DNA of 11,807 nt from Pseudooctadecabacter sp. (GTDB taxonomy: Bacteria > Pseudomonadota > Alphaproteobacteria > Rhodobacterales > Rhodobacteraceae), in contig JAHDFG010000041.1 in NCBI GenBank assembly GCA_020628265.1, forward strand, positions 1 to 11,807, read 5' to 3'. Below, in pieces: positions 7,065 to 11,807 of this stretch; positions within the stretch are counted from its first letter, which is position 1; each line of letters begins with the position of its first letter. The notes under the pieces were generated by a model. It was not told where the DNA came from, ran no database searches, and saw nothing but the letters and a program-made list of their open reading frames with translations. Position numbers and translations under genes: made by a program.

Positions 7065-7879
7065 CAGGGCCTGACAAAATCCTCGTCCTGACGGACCTGC
7101 ATTTGCGCGGGGCGGGCAAGACGATCATCGGGCTCGACCCCGTGGCACGAACACAGGATGTTTTGAGGGCAGCGCTCTCGGCGCATCCTGACGCGAAGAC
7201 GCTTATTCTGATGGGTGATCTGACCCATTCCGGCAGGCCCGAGGAATACGCCGCATTGAAAGGTCTGCTTGCAGATTGCCCCATCCCGCTTCTGCCGATG
7301 TTGGGCAATCACGACGACCGCGCGACGTTTCGCGCGACTTTTGGTGACGCGCCCGCAACGGCCCATGGCCATGTGCAAGCCATTATGGACCTGCCGCACC
7401 ACCGGATCATCACGCTTGATAGTCATCAGCCCGACGCGCTCCCCCATCATGCAGGGACACTGTGTGACGACCGTTTGGCGTGGCTGGATGCGGCCCTTGC
7501 AGGGTCGAGCGGTCGCACGCCTTTGGTGTTTATACACCATCCGCCCATGGATATCGGACTGCCCGGCATGGACGATATCCGCCTGACCAATGGGCCGGAC
7601 CTGTTGCAACGGTTGCAAGGCACCGGCGCGCATCTGTTCTGTGGCCATATTCACCGGACAATTTCGGGACAGGCGGCTGGCGTTCCCTACGCCATCTTCA
7701 AAAGTCCCTGTCATCAGGCGCCGCTGGACCTGACGGCGGCAGACAGCACCCTGTCCATTGACGAGCCCGGGGCCTACGGCGTGATCCTTTTGTCCAAGGG
7801 TGCCGTGACTGTTCATAGTCAGGATGTGGGTCTTGGGACTGTCGCCGTGTCGGGCAGCGACGCCCTGCCAGAAACCTGA
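7061..7879 (+). CDS. Class III cyclic-nucleotide phosphodiesterase (CpdA-like metallophosphoesterase)
   Basis: 272-residue calcineurin-like metallophosphoesterase that would hydrolyse a phosphodiester such as 3',5'-cAMP in the cytoplasm. The complete two-metal signature is visible in order: D12-L-H14; GD at 52-53 in LMGDLTHSG; GNHD at 82-85; H159-H160 in FIHHPP; GHIH at 195-198. This spacing matches the CpdA/Rv0805 group, and no signal peptide is present. A TTG at 7040 is open in frame, but the ATG at 7061 is preferred: it overlaps the VOC stop as ATGA and starts just before the first strand (KILVLTDLH). Expression is therefore probably tied to the VOC gene. Substrate choice within this group (cAMP, 2',3'-cyclic nucleotides, glycerophosphodiesters) cannot be settled from motifs, so no gene symbol is given. 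Confidence 0.88.
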   Translation: MTGPDKILVLTDLHLRGAGKTIIGLDPVARTQDVLRAALSAHPDAKTLILMGDLTHSGRPEEYAALKGLLADCPIPLLPMLGNHDDRATFRATFGDAPATAHGHVQAIMDLPHHRIITLDSHQPDALPHHAGTLCDDRLAWLDAALAGSSGRTPLVFIHHPPMDIGLPGMDDIRLTNGPDLLQRLQGTGAHLFCGHIHRTISGQAAGVPYAIFKSPCHQAPLDLTAADSTLSIDEPGAYGVILLSKGAVTVHSQDVGLGTVAVSGSDALPET

Positions 7880-7929
7880 AAACTTTCCCCCCAGTGTCGG
7901 CCAAATCCTGCGCGTCTTTTCAATGGCTT

Positions 7930-7955
7930 CCGGCGGGAAATAGCCGGTTTCCGCC
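7930..7955. other. Overlapping dyads in the 178-bp gap after the phosphodiesterase gene
   Basis: The gap 7880-8057 contains CCGGC (7930-7934) pairing with GCCGG (7943-7947). In an exclusive alternative, GGCGGGAAA (7932-7940) pairs with TTTCCGCC (7948-7955) with one bulged G. Either may end the phosphodiesterase transcript; there is no clear T-tract. I see no convincing promoter for the downstream DUF481 gene, although one must lie in this gap if the gene is transcribed on its own. Confidence 0.35.
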
Positions 7956-8057
7956 CATCACGTTCTATTGGGGAACCCTTTCGCTACCGGATCGTTAATG
8001 GCCGTGAGAGCCCCCTGCTCAGACTGCGGAAGGGCACCAACGACAGAAAGTAGAGTT

Positions 8058-8876
8058 ATGACGATCAAACAGTTTTTCTTGACCGGCACCGCGATTGCGG
8101 CCCTGTCCACGCCTGCCTTCGCGCAGACTGCCTTTGACGACAGCGCCGCCCAGACGCGGATCGACAACCTGAACGAATCCATTGCTGACGACCTCTCCCC
8201 CGAGGTCGGCACCTTCGGCAACCAAGGCCGCCCGCTTGGCTTTGACGGCTCCCTGTCCCTGCAGGCCAACGCGACCAGCGGCAACACCGACACCGCGACC
8301 TTGGGTCTGGGCACCAACATGGGCTACTACGATGGCACCAACGGCTATCAGGTCCAGCTGAGCTATCAGTACAGCGAAGACAACGGCACCGTCAGCGAAG
8401 ACAGCCTCTTGTACGAGTTGGAATACACCCGCGACTTCAGCTCTGCCTACTACGGCTTTGCCAAGCTGCAAGGTACCGTGGACAGCTTCCCTGCCAGCAC
8501 CTCCGACAACTTCCTCGGCCTTGGTGTGGGCTACAAGGTCTATGACACGCGCGATCTGCAGTGGACCGTTGCAGCCGGTGTGGGCTACCGCGTGGCCGAC
8601 CTGAACGGTGTTGACGACCTTGACGAAGGCGCGCTGAGCCTGTCGTCCGATTACTACAACCGCATCAATGATGTGCTTTCGTTCAGCAACGATACCGACG
8701 TGATTGCCTCTGAAAGTGGCACGCGCGTCTATAACGATCTTGGTCTGAACGTTGCGATGACGGAAACGCTGGCGATGCGGACCTCTTTGGTCACTGAATA
8801 CGACTCGGATCCTGCCCCTGGTGTTGAGGACACGGACAACTCCATCGGCGTGTCCCTGATCTACAACTTCAACTGA
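8058..8876 (+). CDS. DUF481 family outer-membrane beta-barrel protein
   Basis: 272-residue exported protein of the DUF481 (YdiY-like, 'salt-induced outer membrane protein') family. It has a clean signal peptide: lysine at 4, hydrophobic FFLTGTAIAALST, and AFA|Q cleavage after residue 22. The mature chain is rich in alternating hydrophobic/polar strands with many Tyr, Asp and Ser residues (for example GFDGSLSLQANATSGNTDT, YQVQLSYQYSED, GLGVGYKVYDT) and ends in IYNFN, whose terminal strand with an aromatic residue before the last position fits Bam-dependent barrels. An upstream in-frame ATG at 7968 would add 30 non-signal residues, so 8058 is chosen. The protein is very acidic, as is common in marine bacteria. 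Function in the family is unknown; a small channel or salt-response protein is only a guess from family names. It appears to be a single-gene unit. Confidence 0.88.
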   Translation: MTIKQFFLTGTAIAALSTPAFAQTAFDDSAAQTRIDNLNESIADDLSPEVGTFGNQGRPLGFDGSLSLQANATSGNTDTATLGLGTNMGYYDGTNGYQVQLSYQYSEDNGTVSEDSLLYELEYTRDFSSAYYGFAKLQGTVDSFPASTSDNFLGLGVGYKVYDTRDLQWTVAAGVGYRVADLNGVDDLDEGALSLSSDYYNRINDVLSFSNDTDVIASESGTRVYNDLGLNVAMTETLAMRTSLVTEYDSDPAPGVEDTDNSIGVSLIYNFN

Positions 8877-8900
8877 TCTGCGCCAGAGGCGTGTTTGCAT

Positions 8901-8933
8901 GAAGGGGCGGTTGCATTTTGCAGCCGCCCCTTT
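8901..8933 (+). terminator. Rho-independent terminator after the DUF481 gene
   Basis: The stem runs from GAAGGGGCGG-TTGCA (8901-8915) to TGCA-GCCGCCCCTTT (8919-8933) around the loop TTT. It has 15 pairs including two G-U. The T-run is short (TTT then C). It lies 24 bp after the stop codon, as expected for this highly structured gene end. Confidence 0.72.
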
Positions 8934-8967
8934 CACGTTGAGCGGTGCCACATGAAAAGACACCACC

Positions 8968-9348
8968 ATGATCACTGCCCTTTACGCCGGTCCATTGGCC
9001 CTTTTGCTGCTTGTTCTGAGCGCCCGCGTCATCACCTACCGACGGGCCAACAAGTTGGGGCTAGGGGATCACGGCGATAAAAGCCTGCTGAAACGGATGC
9101 GAGCGCAGGCCAATTGCGCGGAATATGTTCCCATTGGCGTCATGATGATGCTGCTGGTTGAGCTTCAGGATGCGCCTTCGCTGTTGGTCCACGCGATTGG
9201 CCTGTCCCTGCTGGCTGGACGCCTGATGCACGGATTCGGGTTTTCGGCCTCCCCGCCGCGCATGAATCTTCCGGTCTGGGGTATGATGCTCACCCTGATT
9301 TCCATCGCTGTTGCCGCCATCAGCGCCTTCTTGCTGTCGCTCTTCTAG
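8968..9348 (+). CDS. MAPEG family membrane protein
   Basis: 126-residue integral membrane protein with four hydrophobic segments (about 3-20, 53-66, 74-86 and 103-124). The MAPEG hallmark lies at the start of helix 2: R45, N49, E52 and P55 in RAQANCAEYVPI. Eukaryotic members are glutathione transferases or eicosanoid enzymes. Short bacterial members such as this (YecN-type) mostly have no assigned reaction, so a glutathione-linked detoxification role is inference. The start is the ATG at 8968, preceded only by a weak purine run (GAAAAGA). Another ATG at 8952 is in a different frame and is not used. The gene stands alone between the DUF481 terminator and the tRNA. Confidence 0.85.
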   Translation: MITALYAGPLALLLLVLSARVITYRRANKLGLGDHGDKSLLKRMRAQANCAEYVPIGVMMMLLVELQDAPSLLVHAIGLSLLAGRLMHGFGFSASPPRMNLPVWGMMLTLISIAVAAISAFLLSLF

Positions 9349-9358
9349 GGCATTCGAA

Positions 9359-9382
9359 AAAATCGACGTAGGCTGCGATTTT
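9359..9382 (+). terminator. Possible weak terminator after the MAPEG gene
   Basis: AAAATCG (9359-9365) pairs with CGATTTT (9376-9382) across a 10-base loop, 10 bases after the stop codon. The stem is A-U rich, and its descending arm supplies the T-run. Such A-tract/T-tract hairpins can work in both directions, but stability is low. Confidence 0.35.
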
Positions 9383-9433
9383 CCTCTTGCGGGGGCGGGT
9401 CAGACTTTATAGATCACGCCTCACGAAACGGAT

Positions 9434-9508
9434 GCGGGTGTAGCTCAGGGGTAGAGCGTTACCTTGCCAAGGTAAATGTCGTGAGTTCGAATCTCATCAC
9501 CCGCTCCA
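9434..9508 (+). tRNA. tRNA-Gly (anticodon GCC)
   Basis: Full cloverleaf. The acceptor arm GCGGGTG (9434-9440) pairs perfectly with CACCCGC (9498-9504), then comes discriminator T and an encoded CCA (9506-9508). The D-arm lies in TAGCTCAGGGGTAGAGC. The anticodon stem is TTACC/GGTAA with loop TTGCCAA and anticodon GCC at 9466-9468. The T-arm is GTGAG-TTCGAAT-CTCAT. It decodes GGC and GGT, the main glycine codons in this GC-rich genome. A loose promoter match (CTTGCG near 9386, TATAGAT at 9408-9414) precedes it. No direct repeat of the tRNA 3' end is found elsewhere in the window, so there is no sign of an integrated element here. Confidence 0.97.
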
Positions 9509-9544
9509 GTTTCTTTCCCCAAAATTAGGATCTGATCGCCGCCC

Positions 9545-10135
9545 CTAGCGGATGATGGGTTCTTGTGGTGCGGACGCCTCTGGCAGGACGCCGTTCAGCC
9601 GTGGATCATCGGCGATTTCGACCTGTCTGCGATACGCCTGAAAGCCGCTGCGCATATAGAAGGCCAGCGCTTGCGGGCTGTCGAGCGTGCAGGTGTGGAC
9701 ATGGAACCGGTCAATGGGATGCGACCACGCGATATCCAGCGCCTTCTCCATCAGCCAACGGCCCGCGCCCGTGCCGATCATCTGTGGGGTCAGGCCGAAG
9801 TAGCCCAGTTCACACTCACCCGGCACACGCAGGTCTATTTCTAACATCCCGACGTCCTGCCCGTTTTGCTGCGGCGCGTAGATGAGTACGTCATCGCGGT
9901 GCAAAATCGCAGCAAGGTCGTCATCGGGCAAACCCAGACGGGAAAACCACATCCAATCCTGCCCGCCCACGGCCATGAACAAATCGCGGTACCAGTCCAG
10001 ATCGGGTTTCGGGTGCGCGACCAGTTCAAGGTCAAGCGGTGGCACATTGCGCGGCGCAGGCCGTTCAAACATTTGCAGATGCGTCACCACAGCCGCGATT
10101 TTGCCCTGCGGCACATCCCAAAATTCAGAGTTCAT
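9545..10135 (-). CDS. GNAT family N-acetyltransferase
   Basis: 196-residue acyl-CoA-dependent acetyltransferase-like protein. The acetyl-CoA pyrophosphate loop of motif A is seen as Q118-M-I-G-T-G-A-G125 after strand ELGYFGLTP. Motif B follows as HVHTCTLDSPQALAFYMRSGF (about 145-165), with the Tyr (Y160) commonly used as the general acid. The N-terminal half (about 30-105) carries the variable acceptor-binding part, and the last 25 residues are a Pro-rich tail. The ATG at 10135 is used; a TTG 14 codons upstream is open but has a less typical sequence. The acceptor substrate is unknown. The gene converges with the tRNA-Gly gene and is divergent from the GSCFA gene. Confidence 0.86.
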   Translation of the reverse strand: MNSEFWDVPQGKIAAVVTHLQMFERPAPRNVPPLDLELVAHPKPDLDWYRDLFMAVGGQDWMWFSRLGLPDDDLAAILHRDDVLIYAPQQNGQDVGMLEIDLRVPGECELGYFGLTPQMIGTGAGRWLMEKALDIAWSHPIDRFHVHTCTLDSPQALAFYMRSGFQAYRRQVEIADDPRLNGVLPEASAPQEPIIR

Positions 10136-10246
10136 TATCCAGCCTGTCTTATTGTTGCCCCAAAGATTTCCCGCCAAAGCCCCCGTTTGCGCCCACTTCC
10201 GCCACGGCGAAACGGTTTGTTCAGATGTAAGAAACGATTAACGAGC

Positions 10247-10250
10247 AGGA
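10247..10250 (+). promoter_or_regulatory. Shine-Dalgarno of the GSCFA gene
   Basis: AGGA lies eight bases before the ATG at 10259. Together with the good protein start (MPIAKLSASEA) it fixes the start of a long open frame that has no stop before the right edge. Confidence 0.6.
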
Positions 10251-10258
10251 ATTTTGTC

Positions 10259-11807
10259 ATGCCCATCGCAAAGCTGAGTGCATCGGAAGCTATCGAGCGC
10301 GTCAAGTCCAACCCGAATGCGCGTTGGCCCAAACGTGGTGGTGCGAACCGTTTGTCGCCAATGGCAAAACCTGCGTTCACGCCCAGCTTTACCCTGCCGA
10401 AGGGAGGCACGATCTTCACCATCGGCTCCTGCTTTGCCCGCAACGTGGAAAAGGCACTGAAAGACCGCGGCTTCAACCTGCCCGCGCTCGATGTGCTTGA
10501 TAACGATGAGGATTTCGCGTCCGTCGGCAGCCGCGTTCTGAACAACTACGGCGCCCCGTCGATCTGCAATGAAATCAAATGGGCGTTCGAGGACGAAACC
10601 AACGAAGAGGCCTGCTTCATTCAGACCGGCAACGGCTACGTGGACCTGCACCTGCACAACACCATGCGCCCTGCCCCCCTGGAAACCGTGCGTCTACGCC
10701 GTGAGGCGCTGCGTGCGGCCTACCGTTCCATTTCCGAATGCGATGCGGTGATCATCACATTGGGCCTCTCCGAGGTCTGGTTTGACACCAAGACGGGGTT
10801 TTACCTGAACATGGCCCCGCGCCGCACGATGCTGCGCGAAGACCCTGACCGGTTCGAATTGCACGTGCTCGGCTACGAAGAAACCATCGCCAACCTGCGC
10901 GAAGCCATGGATCTGATCCGCGAGAAAGGCCGCGACGACGTGCGCGTGGTGCTGACGGTGTCGCCGGTCCCGCTGACCGCGACGCACCGTGATGCCGATG
11001 TGATGGCCGCGAACACCTACTCCAAGGCCGTTCTGCGCGCCGCAGCCGAAGAGATCGTTCAATCCTACGATTTCGTCGATTACTTCCCATCGTTCGAATC
11101 GATCACGCTGTCGGAACGCTCCGTCGCGTATACAGATGACGAAATCCACGTGAGCCAGGACATTATCGACTTGAACATTGGTCGCATGGTGGATGCCTAC
11201 ACCGGCAATGCGCAGATCACCGAAGATGACGTGCGCACAAGCCTTGATATGTACCGCAGTCGTCCGAAGATCGGGTTCGAAGCGCTGACGCAGAACACCG
11301 ATCTGTGCTCCGATCCGGAAATTGCAGCCGTGCTGACGGAATGCGCGATTTCCGTGGGCCGGTATGACGTCGCGGAACTGTCCCTTTCGCTGGCCGATGA
11401 CCCGTCCGGCATTCTGGAAGCCATGCTTTACATGGGTCAGGGTGAGCCTGCCGCGGCCCTGTCCGCCATCAATCACCGCCCCGAGGATGCCCGCCACCTG
11501 TCGCGCTACTTCATGCTGCGCATCCGCGCCAATGTCGAAACCTTCCGCATCGATGATGCCATCGAGGCCGCAGAGGAATGGTCTTCCACTACGCCGAACT
11601 CGCCCGCACCCTACAAGGTGCTTGCGAAAGCACTGGCCGAGAAGGACGATCCACGTGCCGAAGACTGGTACGCCCGCGCGGTTGAGGTCTCTGGCGGGAA
11701 CACGGGCATTATCCTTGATCTGGCCGATTTCCTTGTGCAGCGCGGCAAGGCGGACGCCGCCCGCGCACGGCTGGCAGAGATCACGCAGGCCTCCGATCAG
11801 GAACAGC
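10259..11807 (+). CDS. GSCFA-domain protein with TPR-like C-terminal extension (3' truncated)
   Basis: The frame runs open from ATG 10259 to the right edge (516 codons), so the end is missing. The GSCFA domain fills about residues 45-310. Its name-giving motif is intact as FTIGSCFARN, with G56-S57-C58-F59-A60 after a short strand. Later blocks are ITLGLSEVW (166-174), LTVSPVPL (232-239) and DEIHVS with D294 and H297. The order of a Gly-Ser motif, a Gly/Glu block and a late DxxH recalls SGNH/GDSL hydrolases, so S57 and D294/H297 are a plausible catalytic set (inference; the family has little biochemical description). From about 388 on the sequence is helical with a TPR-like rhythm (AMLYMGQGEPAAALSAI, AEDWYARAVEVSGGN, LADFLVQRGKADAARARL). 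No signal peptide is seen. GSCFA proteins often lie near polysaccharide or capsule genes, but none is visible in this window. Confidence 0.85.
   Translation, partial: MPIAKLSASEAIERVKSNPNARWPKRGGANRLSPMAKPAFTPSFTLPKGGTIFTIGSCFARNVEKALKDRGFNLPALDVLDNDEDFASVGSRVLNNYGAPSICNEIKWAFEDETNEEACFIQTGNGYVDLHLHNTMRPAPLETVRLRREALRAAYRSISECDAVIITLGLSEVWFDTKTGFYLNMAPRRTMLREDPDRFELHVLGYEETIANLREAMDLIREKGRDDVRVVLTVSPVPLTATHRDADVMAANTYSKAVLRAAAEEIVQSYDFVDYFPSFESITLSERSVAYTDDEIHVSQDIIDLNIGRMVDAYTGNAQITEDDVRTSLDMYRSRPKIGFEALTQNTDLCSDPEIAAVLTECAISVGRYDVAELSLSLADDPSGILEAMLYMGQGEPAAALSAINHRPEDARHLSRYFMLRIRANVETFRIDDAIEAAEEWSSTTPNSPAPYKVLAKALAEKDDPRAEDWYARAVEVSGGNTGIILDLADFLVQRGKADAARARLAEITQASDQEQ

Noticed and set aside
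8019..8975. A 318-codon open frame on the - strand opposite the DUF481 gene
   Set aside because: It would run through the DUF481 signal peptide and barrel on the other strand and through the hairpin terminator. It has no start context or domain.
9434..9544. tRNA-Gly 3' end as an integration site of a mobile element
   Set aside because: No integrase gene and no second copy of the tRNA 3' end occur in the window, and flanking genes have the same codon style as the rest.
10694..11497. A 267-codon open frame on the - strand opposite the GSCFA gene
   Set aside because: The GSCFA frame has family motifs, a ribosome binding site and no stop for 516 codons. The opposite frame shows only GC-driven composition.
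1..11807. A hidden multi-gene defence, secretion or biosynthetic system
   Set aside because: Neighbouring genes belong to unrelated housekeeping or envelope families, are mostly separated by terminators or face opposite ways, and only the VOC-phosphodiesterase pair forms an operon.

Overview
The window looks like a chromosomal core segment from a GC-rich alphaproteobacterium, most likely of the Rhodobacteraceae (Roseobacter group). The reasons are the strongly GC3-biased codon use, a single-chain alphaproteobacterial-type pyruvate carboxylase, a UvrD/PcrA helicase with a Gly/Gln-rich C-terminal linker, an acidic DUF481 outer-membrane protein of marine flavour and a GSCFA-domain protein. The genus cannot be fixed from this sequence alone. 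No prophage, transposon, CRISPR array or toxin cassette is visible, and no stretch over 300 bases lacks a gene. The longest non-coding stretch is the 243-bp divergent region between uvrD and pyc.

Layout. 1-494 (+): 3' part of a LysE/RhtB-type amino-acid exporter, converging with 510-2903 (-), the uvrD/pcrA helicase, with 15 bp between them. 2904-3146: divergent intergenic region with a chain of GC-rich hairpins, a candidate promoter and an operator-like inverted repeat in front of 3147-6590 (+), pyruvate carboxylase. A 24-bp palindrome across the pyc stop codon is followed by a strong hairpin terminator. 6684-7064 (+), a VOC/glyoxalase-fold protein, and 7061-7879 (+), a class III (CpdA-like) phosphodiesterase, overlap by ATGA and form a two-gene operon. 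8058-8876 (+): exported DUF481 beta-barrel protein with its own terminator. 8968-9348 (+): small MAPEG membrane protein. 9434-9508 (+): tRNA-Gly(GCC). 9545-10135 (-): GNAT acetyltransferase. 10259 to the window end (+): GSCFA-domain protein, cut off at the 3' side.

How the genes relate. Apart from the VOC-phosphodiesterase pair these are mostly single-gene transcription units with housekeeping or envelope roles: repair helicase, anaplerotic carboxylation, efflux, outer-membrane barrel. I see no convincing undescribed multi-gene system. The most interesting signals are non-coding: two related 24-bp dyads of the form GAYCAAAATT-N4-AATTYTGRTC, each lying across the stop codon of a different gene (LysE and pyc), and the hairpin chain with the operator-like repeat upstream of pyc.
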